A stretch of DNA of 64,000 nucleotides from Antarcticimicrobium sp033791545 (GCA_033791545.1 JASJGL010000036.1:1-64000), one strand, 5' to 3'; numbered from the stretch's first letter, positions 25,920 to 35,037 are shown. Translations and numbers: made by a program. Notes: generated by a model not told the origin, from the letters alone.

Positions 25920-26603
25920 TCAGGCGTTGTCGAGCCGCTCCAGCAGCGTCTTGGCGGCCGTCTGTTCGGCCTGACGTTTGGACCCGGCAGAGGCTGTTGC
26001 CTCTTCGCCGCTTTGCAGCCGAGCCGCGATGGTAAAGACCGGGGCGTGATCGGGGCCGGTACGGCTCACCTCAACATATTGCGGCGGGGACTGACGCCGC
26101 GCCTGCGCCCATTCTTGCAATGCGGTCTTGGCGTCGCGCGCATCCTCTTCGACGCTTTGGATGCGCCGTCCCCAAAGCCGCAGGATCATGTCGCGCGCCG
26201 GCTCAAAACCGGCATCGCGATAGACGGCGGCAATCACCGCCTCCATCGCGTCGCCCAACAGCGCCAGCTTGCGCCGCCCGCCCGACAGCATTTCCGAGCG
26301 CCCCAGCTTGAGCACCGCGCCCAGATCAATCTCGCGCGCGACCTCGGCGCAGGCTTCCTTGCGGACCAGCGCATTGAAGCGCGGCGCAAGCTGGCCTTCG
26401 GACGCGCTGGTGTCGTCCAGCAACAGCGCCTCGGCCATCACCAGCCCCAGCACCCGGTCGCCCAGAAACTCCAGCCGCTGATTGTCCGCGCGCGTCGTCG
26501 ACGAGACCGACCCATGGGTCAGCGCGCGCACCAGTAGTTCTGGCCGTTTGAACGTGTGGCCGATGCGCGTCTCAAACGCCTTTATGTCAGCTGACAGTCT
26601 CAC
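25920..26603 (-). CDS. rnc: Ribonuclease III
   Basis: A 227-residue dsRNA endonuclease that processes rRNA precursors. The catalytic signature NQRLEFLGDRVLGL is at about residues 41-54, with ALLGDAMEAVIAAVY carrying the second acidic cluster, then a C-terminal dsRNA-binding domain (ASAGSKRQAEQTAAKTLL). It starts at GTG 26603 overlapping the lepB stop by four bases. In many bacteria era follows rnc; here about 5 kb of other genes separates them. Confidence 0.96.
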   Translation of the reverse strand: MRLSADIKAFETRIGHTFKRPELLVRALTHGSVSSTTRADNQRLEFLGDRVLGLVMAEALLLDDTSASEGQLAPRFNALVRKEACAEVAREIDLGAVLKLGRSEMLSGGRRKLALLGDAMEAVIAAVYRDAGFEPARDMILRLWGRRIQSVEEDARDAKTALQEWAQARRQSPPQYVEVSRTGPDHAPVFTIAARLQSGEEATASAGSKRQAEQTAAKTLLERLDNA

Positions 26604-27436
26604 TCGATCCCCTTGAAGAACCGGTCACCGCGCCAAGTCCAGAAATACAGCATCGAGCGCCCACCAGACGAGAACATGATGCGATCAGCCCGGCCTACGA
26701 TGTTTTCATAGGGCACGAAACCGACGCCACCGGCGGCCTGCGGCAAACGGCTGTCGCTGGAATTGTCGCGATTGTCGCCCATGAAAAAGTAATAGCCCTC
26801 GGGCACGGTATAGACGCCGGTGTGGTCCGATCTTTGATCGCCGATATTCACGATACTGTGGCGCACACCGTTCGGCAGCGTTTCGATCTGACGGGACTTC
26901 TCGCAGATGCCGCCCTCGCCCACCGGGCCGTTTTCACACCGCGGGCGATAGCCCTGCGGACCCTGCGGCGCCGAGAGTTCCTCGAATACGCCGGCCTTTT
27001 CCAGTTTGACCGCCGCGCCATTGATCTGCAGCACACCGTCGATCACCTGAATCTGGTCGCCCGGCAGGCCGATCAGACGCTTGATGTAATCGGCGCCGCT
27101 GACCGGGTGACGGAACACCACCACATCGCCGCGCTCAGGCTCGTCGCCCCAGACACGGGTGTTGTCGCCCTTGAGAAAGCCACAGAGATCCTTGGCATCT
27201 ATATTGATGCCGATCACCGGCAGCTTGATGCTGGGACAGGAGGCATAGGAATAGCCATAGGCCATCTTGTTGACGAACAGGAAATCCCCGATCAGCAGGG
27301 TTTCCTTCATCGAGCCCGACGGAATCCAGAACGGCTGAAAGAACAGGGTCCGAAACACGCCGGCGATCAGCAGGGCATAAACGATGGTCTTGATCGTCTC
27401 CCAGATCGCGTGTCCGGTCTTTTCAGTGCTGGCCAT
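26600..27436 (-). CDS. lepB: Signal peptidase I
   Basis: A 278-residue inner-membrane peptidase that removes signal peptides. One N-terminal membrane segment (about 16-34) is followed by IPSGSMKETLLIGDFLFVNK with catalytic Ser42 and ERGDVVVFRHPVSGADYIKR with the catalytic Lys. FFMGDNRDNSSDSR is the conserved C-terminal box. It overlaps rnc and lies downstream of acpS and pdxJ, a common alphaproteobacterial order. Confidence 0.96.
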   Translation of the reverse strand: MASTEKTGHAIWETIKTIVYALLIAGVFRTLFFQPFWIPSGSMKETLLIGDFLFVNKMAYGYSYASCPSIKLPVIGINIDAKDLCGFLKGDNTRVWGDEPERGDVVVFRHPVSGADYIKRLIGLPGDQIQVIDGVLQINGAAVKLEKAGVFEELSAPQGPQGYRPRCENGPVGEGGICEKSRQIETLPNGVRHSIVNIGDQRSDHTGVYTVPEGYYFFMGDNRDNSSDSRLPQAAGGVGFVPYENIVGRADRIMFSSGGRSMLYFWTWRGDRFFKGIE

Positions 27437-27492
27437 GCGGGCCTCCGTTCAGGTTGGGGTTGACCGCTTCTTGCGGGGCTGATCGGGGTAAG

Positions 27493-27924
27493 TCAAGCAG
27501 GCGCCGATGGTGGCACCCCGGCCCCGACAATTGGCCGCGCCTCGATCACGACAAAGGCCTGCGCCCAGGGGTGATCGTCGGTCAGGGTCACGTGGATGAT
27601 CGCCTCGTGCCCCGGCGGGGTCATCTGTGCCAGCCGCTCGGCGGCCCAGCCGGTGACCTGCATCACCGGCTGGCCGCTGTGCATGTTGCTGACGGCCATA
27701 TCTTTCCAGGCGATGCCCATGCGCAGCCCGGTGCCCAGCGCCTTGGAACAGGCCTCTTTCGCGGCCCAGCGCTTGGCATAGGTGCCGGCCACGTCGCGCC
27801 GCCGCTCGGCCTTGCGCTGTTCGACCTCGGTAAAGACACGGTTGCGAAACCGGTCGCCAAAGCGGTCCAGCGCGCGGGCCACCCGGTCGATATTGGCCAG
27901 ATCTGTGCCGATGCCAAGAATCAT
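27493..27924 (-). CDS. acpS: Holo-[acyl-carrier-protein] synthase
   Basis: A 143-residue phosphopantetheinyl transferase that activates acyl carrier protein with CoA. MILGIGTDLANIDRV at the N-terminus carries the metal Asp, and RWAAKEACSKALGTG holds the second conserved block with Glu and Lys. It lies 10 bp after pdxJ and 56 bp before lepB in the same operon. Confidence 0.94.
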   Translation of the reverse strand: MILGIGTDLANIDRVARALDRFGDRFRNRVFTEVEQRKAERRRDVAGTYAKRWAAKEACSKALGTGLRMGIAWKDMAVSNMHSGQPVMQVTGWAAERLAQMTPPGHEAIIHVTLTDDHPWAQAFVVIEARPIVGAGVPPSAPA

Positions 27925-27934
27925 AGCGCCGACC

Positions 27935-28681
27935 TCAGGACCGTGTCTCGTCCATCAGGCGGCGCATTTCGCGGATCGCAGGCTCCAGCCCGCGAAAGAT
28001 CGCCTCGCCGATCAGAAAATGCCCGATGTTCAGCTCGCGCACCTCGGGGAATGCGGCAATCGGCTGCACCGTGTCATAGGTCAGCCCGTGGCCCGCATGG
28101 ACCTCCAACCCCAGAGACCCGGCCAGAGTAGCCATCTCACGCAGACGCTGCAACTCTGCGTCGCGGGCCTCAAGACGTCCTTCGGCGTGGAAATCGCAAT
28201 AGGCCCCGGTGTGCAGTTCGATCACCTCGGCGCCGATCCGCGCGGCGGCCTCGATCTGCGGCCTGTCCGCCCCGATGAACAAAGATACCCGACAGCCCGC
28301 CGCCCGCAGCGGCGCGATGAACCGGGCCAGCTTGGCTTCGTCATGCGCGACCTCAAGCCCGCCTTCGGTGGTCCGCTCCTCGCGTTTTTCCGGCACCAGA
28401 CAGACCGCATGCGGTTTGTGGCGCAGCGCGATGGCCTGCATTTCATCCGTGGCGGCCATCTCGAAATTCAGCGGCACGCTCAACCCGGCCACCAGCCCCT
28501 CGATATCGGTATCCGATATGTGGCGGCGATCTTCGCGCAGATGCGCGGTAATGCCATCGGCACCCGCCGCCTCGGCCAGTTTCGCGGCGCGCAGCGGATC
28601 AGGATAGGCGCCACCGCGCGCGTTACGAACGGTGGCCACATGGTCGATATTCACGCCCAGCCGCAGACGGGGATCGGTCAT
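27935..28681 (-). CDS. pdxJ: Pyridoxine 5'-phosphate synthase
   Basis: A 248-residue TIM-barrel enzyme that joins 1-deoxyxylulose 5-phosphate with 3-amino-2-oxopropyl phosphate to give pyridoxine 5'-phosphate. LGVNIDHVATVRNARGG is the N-terminal signature, HLREDRRHI and VIELHTGAYCD are further active-site segments, and HAGHGLTYDTV closes the barrel. ATG 28681 is chosen since the family starts here; the longer open frame reaches into the DUF2062 gene. Confidence 0.95.
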   Translation of the reverse strand: MTDPRLRLGVNIDHVATVRNARGGAYPDPLRAAKLAEAAGADGITAHLREDRRHISDTDIEGLVAGLSVPLNFEMAATDEMQAIALRHKPHAVCLVPEKREERTTEGGLEVAHDEAKLARFIAPLRAAGCRVSLFIGADRPQIEAAARIGAEVIELHTGAYCDFHAEGRLEARDAELQRLREMATLAGSLGLEVHAGHGLTYDTVQPIAAFPEVRELNIGHFLIGEAIFRGLEPAIREMRRLMDETRS

Positions 28682-28715
28682 CGAGAGACTCCTTGCCAGA
28701 GATTGCGCGCGAACA

Positions 28716-29372
28716 TTAATCCGCCTTTCGGCCAAGGTCAGCCTCTGCGCGGGCTTTTTTCTTGATCGCGTCGAACTTGGCCTTGATCCGGCCACGGCGG
28801 CGATGCTGATAGGCGCGGATCAGCGGCACGCTGAGGAAATAGGCTATGGTTCCGGCCACCACACCGGGGATCAGACCGCCGATCATATAGGGGTAGAAGA
28901 TGTCGTGATAGAACCCCATCAGCCCGTTCCAGTCGGCATCCCGATTGGTGAACAGCGCGATGAGATTGTCCTTCAGATCGCTCCCCGCATAGGCGAACTT
29001 GCGCAGGAACCCGGTATGACGCTTTTCGTCAAAGGTGGTGCCCAGCAGAAAATGCCCGGTCTTGAGCGAGATCACCCCGATCGGCACATAGGTCAGCGGA
29101 TTGCCGAAGAACGTGGCGCTGAGCGCGGCCAGAATATTGCCCCGCATCAATCGCGCGATCAGGAATGCAACGACAAAATGCATGCCGTAGAACGGGGTAA
29201 AGGTGGTGAACACTCCGGCCCAGATTCCCCGCGCGATCCGCTCGGGCGTATCCGGCAGGCGGCGGATCCGGTGTTTCACATAGAGAAAGGCGCGGTACCA
29301 GCCACCGCGGGGGTAAAAAAACTCGACAATGATTTTCAGGAGCGAGCGGCGATCCCGGCGTTTGAATACCAA
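28716..29372 (-). CDS. DUF2062 membrane protein
   Basis: A 218-residue protein of the DUF2062 family with a basic N-terminus and three or four membrane segments, including AGVFTTFTPFYGMHFVVAFL and FFGNPLTYVPIGVISL. The C-terminal tail is strongly basic (RRRGRIKAKFDAIKKKARAE). The gene is regularly found between rsh and pdxJ in Rhodobacteraceae. Function unknown. Confidence 0.82.
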   Translation of the reverse strand: MVFKRRDRRSLLKIIVEFFYPRGGWYRAFLYVKHRIRRLPDTPERIARGIWAGVFTTFTPFYGMHFVVAFLIARLMRGNILAALSATFFGNPLTYVPIGVISLKTGHFLLGTTFDEKRHTGFLRKFAYAGSDLKDNLIALFTNRDADWNGLMGFYHDIFYPYMIGGLIPGVVAGTIAYFLSVPLIRAYQHRRRGRIKAKFDAIKKKARAEADLGRKAD

Positions 29373-29402
29373 CGTCGTCGTCCTTTTCTCCTGCCGCGGT
29401 TC

Positions 29403-31535
29403 TTAGCCCAACACGACGTGGGCCGGTGGCTTTTCGCGGTAACGTTCCACCGAGGCGACATCGCTTTCGGCCTCGAGCATCAGCATCAGTGAGTGGAGCT
29501 GTTCCACATCCCGCAATTCCAGATCCAGCATAAGGCGATAGAAGTCCGGTTTGCGATCCACAAATACCAGATTGTTGATATTGGCCTTTTTCTCTCCGAT
29601 CAATGTGCAAATACGTCCCAGCACCCCGGCATCGTTGCCGATGGTCAGCTCCAGCGTCACGCTATAAACCGCCGGGTGGGTGCCCGAATGCCAATGCAGG
29701 TCGACCCAGCGGGCCGGCTGATCCTCGAACTCGCTCAGCCGGTCGCAATCGATCGTATGCACCACCACGCCCTTGCCGCGCGAGGTGATCCCGACAATGC
29801 GCTCGCCCGGCAGCGGCTGGCAGCAGGGTGCGCGCTCAAAGCTCTGCCCCGGTTGCAGACCGATCACCGCCCGGCGCGGGGGAATGTGTTCGCCCTCGTC
29901 CCGGACCAGTTCGGGATAGACCGCCTGCACCACGTCATGGGCGGTGATTTCCGCGCTCCCCAGCCGTGCCAGCAGCTCGTCGCGATGCTTCAGCCGAAGA
30001 TTACGCGCCGCGGCGTCCAGTGCCTTGTCGGTGGCCTTGCGCCCCACATGTTCAAAGGCCGAGCGGGCCAGCTCTTGCCCCAGCTTGATAAAGCGCCCGC
30101 GGTCCAGCTCGCGCAGCGCGCGGCGGATCGCCGAACGGGCCTTGCCGGTGGTGGCGATCTCCAGCCAGCTCACCTGTGGCATCTGCCCCTCAGCGGTGAT
30201 GATCTCGACCGACTGGCCGTTCTTCAGCCGGGTCCAGAGCGGCACCCGGATACCGTCCACCTTGGCCCCGACGCAGGCATGGCCGATGCGGGTGTGGATG
30301 GCATAGCCATAATCGATCGGCGTCGCCCCGCGGGGCAGCTTGACCACATCCCCCTTGGGGGTAAAGCAGAACACCTGATCGGAATACATCTCGAGCTTGA
30401 CCGCTTCGAGAAATTCGTCGTGATCCTCTTCCGAGTCGAACTGTTCGGTCAGCGAGGAAATCCATTTCGCCGGATCAACCGCAAACGGGTTTTCCGAGCG
30501 CACCCCATCGCGATAGGACCAATGCGCCGCGACACCGGTTTCGGCCACGTCATGCATCTGGCGGGTGCGAATCTGAACCTCGACCCGTTTGCCGTCGCGC
30601 CCCGACACCGTGGTATGGATCGAGCGATAGCCGTTCGATTTCGGCTGGCTGATATAATCCTTGAACCGGCCCGGCACCGCACGCCAGCGCTGGTGAATGA
30701 TGCCCAGCGCGCGATAGCAATCCTCCTCGCTGCCGGTGATGACGCGAAAGCCATAGATGTCGGACAGCCGGGAAAACCCCTGATCCTTTTCCTGCATCTT
30801 GCGCCAGATCGAATAGGGTTTCTTGGCCCGCCCGAACACCTCGGCCTCGATCTCGGCCTTTTCCAGCTCCAGCCGCATGTCGCCAGTGATGCGATGGATC
30901 ACGTCACCAGTTTCGCGCTGCAAGGTGATAAAGCGGCGGATGATCGATTGCCGCCCTTCGGGGTTGAGCACGCGAAAGGCCAGGTCTTCGAGTTCCTCAC
31001 GCATCCACTGCATGCCCATGCGGCCTGCCAGCGGCGCGAAGATATCCATCGTCTCGCGGGCCTTCTGCTCCTGCTTTTCCGGCCGCATCGCCTTGATGGT
31101 GCGCATATTGTGCAGCCGATCGGCAAGCTTGACCAGAATCACCCGCATGTCCTTGGACATCGCCATGAACAGCTTTCGGAAATTCTCGGCCTGCTTGGTC
31201 TCGCGGCTGGACAGCTGAAGATTGGTCAGCTTGGTCACGCCATCGACCAGTTCGGCCACCTCGCGGCCGAATTTCTCGGTCACCTCGGTATAGCTGGCCT
31301 TGGTGTCCTCGATGGTGTCATGCAGCAGCGCGGTGATGATTGTCGCATCATCCAGCCGCTGTTCGGTCAGGATCGCGGCGACAGCGACCGGGTGGGAAAA
31401 ATATGGCTCGCCGGAATGGCGGAACTGCCCCTCGTGCATCTGCCGCCCATAGTCATAGGCGGCAGTAATACGATCGGCATTGGTTTTCGGATTATAATTG
31501 CGGACCAGCGCAATCAGATCTTCGGCTGAAATCAT
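29403..31535 (-). CDS. rsh: Bifunctional (p)ppGpp synthetase/hydrolase Rsh (RelA/SpoT)
   Basis: A 710-residue stringent-response enzyme. The N-terminal HD hydrolase is intact (YFSHPVAVAAIL, LLHDTIEDT), followed by the synthetase domain with NGYRSIHTTVSGRDGKRVE, TGS (FCFTPKGDVVKLPRGATPID) and a C-terminal ACT domain (NDAGVLGRICTLIGEKKANI). Both activities should be present, as in the single Rsh of alphaproteobacteria. It lies 25 bp downstream of rpoZ, and the omega subunit is a partner for ppGpp action on RNA polymerase. Confidence 0.96.
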   Translation of the reverse strand: MISAEDLIALVRNYNPKTNADRITAAYDYGRQMHEGQFRHSGEPYFSHPVAVAAILTEQRLDDATIITALLHDTIEDTKASYTEVTEKFGREVAELVDGVTKLTNLQLSSRETKQAENFRKLFMAMSKDMRVILVKLADRLHNMRTIKAMRPEKQEQKARETMDIFAPLAGRMGMQWMREELEDLAFRVLNPEGRQSIIRRFITLQRETGDVIHRITGDMRLELEKAEIEAEVFGRAKKPYSIWRKMQEKDQGFSRLSDIYGFRVITGSEEDCYRALGIIHQRWRAVPGRFKDYISQPKSNGYRSIHTTVSGRDGKRVEVQIRTRQMHDVAETGVAAHWSYRDGVRSENPFAVDPAKWISSLTEQFDSEEDHDEFLEAVKLEMYSDQVFCFTPKGDVVKLPRGATPIDYGYAIHTRIGHACVGAKVDGIRVPLWTRLKNGQSVEIITAEGQMPQVSWLEIATTGKARSAIRRALRELDRGRFIKLGQELARSAFEHVGRKATDKALDAAARNLRLKHRDELLARLGSAEITAHDVVQAVYPELVRDEGEHIPPRRAVIGLQPGQSFERAPCCQPLPGERIVGITSRGKGVVVHTIDCDRLSEFEDQPARWVDLHWHSGTHPAVYSVTLELTIGNDAGVLGRICTLIGEKKANINNLVFVDRKPDFYRLMLDLELRDVEQLHSLMLMLEAESDVASVERYREKPPAHVVLG

Positions 31536-31560
31536 TCGGTCCGCGTCCTCATATCCGCGC

Positions 31561-31914
31561 TCAGCCCTGGCCTTGGGCCTCCATCAGTTTGCGCAGCAGC
31601 ATTTCCTCGTTCATGTCGTCCTCGGCCGGTTTGTCGGCTTCGGCACCCATAAGCAGGGCCATCTGATCTTCTTCCGGCTCGTCCACTTCGATCTGAGTCT
31701 GGTTCGACTCGATCAGGCGTTCGCGCAGATCATCGGCACTTTGGGTCTCGTCGGCGATTTCACGCAGGGCGACAACCGGGTTCTTGTCGTTATCGCGCTC
31801 TACCGTGATGGGCGTACCCGCAGCAATCTCGCGCGCACGATGCGCGGCCAACATCACCAGCTCAAACCGGTTTGGTACCTTGTCAACGCAGTCTTCAACC
31901 GTCACGCGGGCCAT
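31561..31914 (-). CDS. rpoZ: RNA polymerase omega subunit
   Basis: A 117-residue omega subunit. MARVTVEDCVDKVPNRFELV is the family start and LAAHRAREI the conserved helix. An acidic C-terminal tail of about 40 residues is typical of alphaproteobacteria. ATG 31914 has GGAG nine bases upstream; the longer open frame has no omega similarity. It is first of the rpoZ-rsh-DUF2062-pdxJ group. Confidence 0.96.
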   Translation of the reverse strand: MARVTVEDCVDKVPNRFELVMLAAHRAREIAAGTPITVERDNDKNPVVALREIADETQSADDLRERLIESNQTQIEVDEPEEDQMALLMGAEADKPAEDDMNEEMLLRKLMEAQGQG

Positions 31915-32017
31915 GAGGAGATCTCCAATACAGTTCTGGGTCCGGAACGGCGGTTTGTAACCGCGAATCTTTACCTTGACAAGGCAGGAACGCGGCCGAT
32001 CTGCAGAAAACAAAGGG

Positions 32018-32587
32018 TCAAATCGGGCAGATCTCGGCCAAATCTTGTGCGGACAGCGCCGCCAGCATGTCCCGGACCGTCCGCCCCAGAATCGGATGCA
32101 CCCAGTCCGGCGCGATATCGGCCAGCGGCACCAGCACGAATCCTCGGTCCTGCAAGCGCGGATGCGGCAGAATCAACTGCTCTGGCGCGATGCGACGCTG
32201 CTCCTCGGGCGACAGGCCACGCCAGCGGCTCTGGGTCGCGGGATCGGGCGCAATGGTCCCGCCCGCCGCCAGCAAATCCAGATCCAGCGTCCGCATCCCC
32301 CACCGCTGTTGCCGTTCGCGGCCAAACCCGGCCTCGATCGCATGCAGCGCCGCCAGACAGGCGGCCGGATCGTGATCCGTCTCCACCCGGACCACCGCAT
32401 TGACATAGTCAGGCCCGGACCCGGTCGGAAAGCAGGGGGTGGCAAAAAAACGGCTGACAGCGCGCACAGAAAGCCCTTGCGCGGGCATTGCGGCCACCGC
32501 CGCGATCAGGGTCTGCACAGGGGTGCCAACCCGCGACGGCAGGTTTGCCCCAAGCGCGATCAAGGCATTTGACCGGAATCCGGTCAA
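32018..32587 (-). CDS. folK: 2-amino-4-hydroxy-6-hydroxymethyldihydropteridine pyrophosphokinase
   Basis: A 189-residue HPPK of folate synthesis, which transfers pyrophosphate from ATP to hydroxymethyl-dihydropterin. ALIALGANLPSRVGTP at the start, FFATPCFPTGSGPDYVNAVV and RTLDLDLLAAGG (Asp-x-Asp metal site) are signatures; LPHPRLQDRGFVLVPLADIA closes the fold. It is 103 bp upstream of rpoZ and divergent from the NYN-domain gene. Confidence 0.93.
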   Translation of the reverse strand: MTGFRSNALIALGANLPSRVGTPVQTLIAAVAAMPAQGLSVRAVSRFFATPCFPTGSGPDYVNAVVRVETDHDPAACLAALHAIEAGFGRERQQRWGMRTLDLDLLAAGGTIAPDPATQSRWRGLSPEEQRRIAPEQLILPHPRLQDRGFVLVPLADIAPDWVHPILGRTVRDMLAALSAQDLAEICPI

Positions 32588-32722
32588 TTTGAGCGCTCAT
32601 TCATGCAGACTCGGACCTTGCGGCACACTGGGATTCTCTTATTTTAGGCATATCTTTTCGCCAAATTTAATCACTCACATACGGAACGCCACGGCGAATT
32701 GAGCATATTGGAAGGACATTTG

Positions 32723-33295
32723 ATGTTTTACAAAGACGAACGGCTTGCGCTGTTCATCGATGGCTCGAATTTATACGCTGCGGCCAAGGCCCTGGGGTTC
32801 GACATCGACTACAAACTGCTCCGGCAGGAATTTATGCGGCGCGGCAAGTTGCTGCGCGCATTCTACTATACCGCCCTCCTTGAAAATGACGAGTATTCTC
32901 CGATTCGCCCCTTGGTCGACTGGCTGCATTATAACGGCTTCACCATGGTCACCAAACCGGCCAAGGAATACACCGACAGCATGGGGCGGCGTAAGGTCAA
33001 GGGCAACATGGATATCGAACTTGCAGTCGATGCCATGGAACTGGCGCCGCGCGTTGACCATATCGTGCTGTTCTCTGGCGATGGCGACTTTCGTCCGCTG
33101 GTGGCCAGCCTGCAACGCCAAGGGGTTCGGGTGTCTGTGGTCTCGACCATCCGCAGCCAACCGCCGATGATCTCGGACGATCTGCGCCGTCAGGCCGATA
33201 ACTTTATCGAACTGGAGGAGTTGAAAGACGTGATCGGGCGTCCGCCACGCGAAACCCAAGTGCTGCCACGCAACGTCGCCTACGCGACCGACTGA
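32723..33295 (+). CDS. NYN-domain (LabA/DUF88) putative RNase
   Basis: A 190-residue protein of the LabA-like NYN family, PIN-related metal-dependent nucleases. ALFIDGSNLYAAAKALG gives the first catalytic Asp, KGNMDIELAVDAME the second acidic cluster, and VLFSGDGDFRPLV the third; all expected acidic residues are there. ATG 32723 follows GGAAGGACATTTG. A single gene with its own upstream region; a 13-bp inverted repeat lies just downstream. Target RNA is unknown. Confidence 0.88.
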   Translation: MFYKDERLALFIDGSNLYAAAKALGFDIDYKLLRQEFMRRGKLLRAFYYTALLENDEYSPIRPLVDWLHYNGFTMVTKPAKEYTDSMGRRKVKGNMDIELAVDAMELAPRVDHIVLFSGDGDFRPLVASLQRQGVRVSVVSTIRSQPPMISDDLRRQADNFIELEELKDVIGRPPRETQVLPRNVAYATD

Positions 33296-33305
33296 GCGGC
33301 CTTTT

Positions 33306-33349
33306 GGCTGAGCGCCATGCCAGATTGGGGTCAGGTATGGCGCTCAGCC
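33306..33349. repeat. Perfect 13-bp inverted repeat behind the NYN gene
   Basis: GGCTGAGCGCCAT (33306-33318) and ATGGCGCTCAGCC (33337-33349) are exact complements with an 18-nt loop, starting 11 bp after the NYN stop codon. No T tract follows on either strand, so it is not a standard intrinsic terminator; a stabilising 3' hairpin or a protein site is possible. Confidence 0.8.
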
Positions 33350-33621
33350 CCCCGCTTGGGCGTTGATCGCATCATGTTGCTTGATCACAGCATCAAGCCA
33401 TCTGCTGTTTCTATAGGCTAGGACGGCGACATCGTCTTGGCTTAGGCTGTCTTTGGCCCCGGCCTGAGACAGCGCGGGCAGATCCTTCCCTCCTTTCGAT
33501 GTTTGGACAGCCCTGCTGCCCGCCTCCCTCGCCGGAAGGTCCGATCCCGGCTGCGTGACCAGCCCGCGGGCTGGACCATCGCGGCCAGACACCTTACCTG
33601 TCGGGCCAAGGAGACCGCGAC
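33350..33621. other. Rest of the intergenic region before ispH
   Basis: With the hairpin, the gap between the NYN gene and ispH is 326 bp. The minus strand holds an 82-codon open frame (33344-33592) whose end reads DDVAVLAYRNSRWLDAVIKQ, protein-like but with rare codons (AGA, CTA) and no ribosome site I can see. It may be a gene remnant. AAGGAG lies before ispH at about 33609-33614. Confidence 0.4.
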
Positions 33622-34572
33622 ATGAGCAAACCGCCCCTCACCCTGTATCTGGCCGCGCCGCGCGGGTTCTGCGCCGGCGTCGACCGCGCCATCAAGATCG
33701 TCGAAATGGCGCTGCAGAAATGGGGCGCGCCGGTCTATGTGCGCCACGAAATCGTGCACAACAAATTCGTCGTCGACGGGCTGCGCGACAAGGGGGCGGT
33801 CTTTGTCGAGGATCTGGAGGATTGCCCCGAGGATCGGCCAGTAATCTTCTCGGCCCATGGCGTTCCGAAATCGGTCCCGGCCGAGGCGGCGCAGCGGCAG
33901 ATGATCTATGTCGATGCCACCTGCCCGCTGGTCTCCAAGGTGCATATCGAGGCGCAACGGCATTTCGAGAATGGGTTGCAGATGGTCATGATCGGCCACG
34001 CCGGCCACCCCGAAACCATCGGCACCATGGGCCAGCTTCCCGACGGCGAGGTGGTGCTGGTCGAAACCCCCGAGGATGTGGCGAAGATCGAGGTGCGCAA
34101 TCCCGACAGGCTCGCCTATGTCACCCAGACCACGCTCAGCATTGATGACACCGCCGATATCGTCGCCGCCCTGCGCGCCCGGTTCCCGGCCATCGTCGGG
34201 CCACACAAGGAAGACATCTGTTACGCCACCACCAACCGGCAAGAGGCGGTCAAGGCGATGGCGCAGAACTGCGACGCCATGCTGGTGGTGGGCGCGCCGA
34301 ACTCGTCGAATTCGCGCCGTCTGGTCGAGGTCGGCGCCAAGGCCGGCTGCCAATACTCGCAACTGGTGCAGCGGGCCGACAACATCGACTGGCGCGCGCT
34401 GGAGGGGATCACCAGTATCGGCATCACCGCCGGGGCCTCGGCCCCCGAGGTGCTGGTGAACGAGGTGATCGACGCCTTTCGCGCCCGCTATGAGGTGACG
34501 GTGGAAACCGTACAAACCGCCGTCGAAAATGTAGAATTCAAGGTGCCGCGCGTATTGCGCGCGCCAGCCTGA
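33622..34572 (+). CDS. ispH: 4-hydroxy-3-methylbut-2-enyl diphosphate reductase
   Basis: A 316-residue iron-sulfur enzyme, the last step of the MEP pathway, giving IPP and DMAPP. AAPRGFCAGVDRAIKIVE holds the first cluster Cys, DATCPLVSKVH the second, and the third lies in QNCDAMLVVG; VGAPNSSNSRRLVE is the substrate-binding block. Start ATG 33622 has AAGGAG upstream. Followed after 12 bp by the DUF3429 gene and probably co-transcribed with the next three genes. Confidence 0.97.
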   Translation: MSKPPLTLYLAAPRGFCAGVDRAIKIVEMALQKWGAPVYVRHEIVHNKFVVDGLRDKGAVFVEDLEDCPEDRPVIFSAHGVPKSVPAEAAQRQMIYVDATCPLVSKVHIEAQRHFENGLQMVMIGHAGHPETIGTMGQLPDGEVVLVETPEDVAKIEVRNPDRLAYVTQTTLSIDDTADIVAALRARFPAIVGPHKEDICYATTNRQEAVKAMAQNCDAMLVVGAPNSSNSRRLVEVGAKAGCQYSQLVQRADNIDWRALEGITSIGITAGASAPEVLVNEVIDAFRARYEVTVETVQTAVENVEFKVPRVLRAPA

Positions 34573-34584
34573 CCGGGGCCGAGT

Positions 34585-35037
34585 TTGAACCGCATTCCCA
34601 CCTTTCCGCTGCTGCTTGGCCTCGCCGGGCTGATCCCGTTCCTCTGGGGCGCCGCGACCTATCTGAGTACCGATCTCGGGGCTTGGGGCGCGACCCGACT
34701 GGGGCCGCGGTTCGTCGGCCCCTATGTCCAGCTGTTCTATGGCTCGGTGGTTCTCAGCTTCATGTCCGGCGTTCTTTGGGGCTTTGCCGCCCGCGCACGT
34801 GGCGGCCAGGGAACGACCGGCTATGTGCTGGCGGTGCTGCCTGCGCTTTGGGCCTTTTTCATGACCGGCGGCGGGCCGGTGGCGGCGGGCATGAACCTGA
34901 TCTTTGGCTTTGGCGGTCTGCTGCTGCTTGATGCCGCCTTTGCCCATTGGGGCCTCGCCCCATCTTGGTGGTTGCAACTGCGGCTGCGGTTCACCGCGGT
35001 GGTGATTGCCTGCCTCGCCGTGGGGGTCTGGCTGTGA
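34585..35037 (+). CDS. DUF3429 membrane protein
   Basis: A 150-residue protein with about four to five membrane segments, matching the DUF3429 family (PFLWGAATYL, FYGSVVLSFMSGVLWGFA). The start codon appears to be TTG 34585, since no ATG or GTG near it keeps the first segment. Its stop overlaps the next start (GTGA), showing coupling. Function unknown. Confidence 0.75.
   Translation: MNRIPTFPLLLGLAGLIPFLWGAATYLSTDLGAWGATRLGPRFVGPYVQLFYGSVVLSFMSGVLWGFAARARGGQGTTGYVLAVLPALWAFFMTGGGPVAAGMNLIFGFGGLLLLDAAFAHWGLAPSWWLQLRLRFTAVVIACLAVGVWL

Noticed and set aside
29493..31529. 678-codon open frame opposite rsh
   Set aside because: Antisense shadow caused by third-position GC bias; composition is unlike a normal protein, and rsh has all its domains.
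33344..33592. 82-codon minus-strand frame before ispH
   Set aside because: The end looks protein-like, but rare codons, no ribosome site and no known domain make it too weak to call; noted as a possible remnant.
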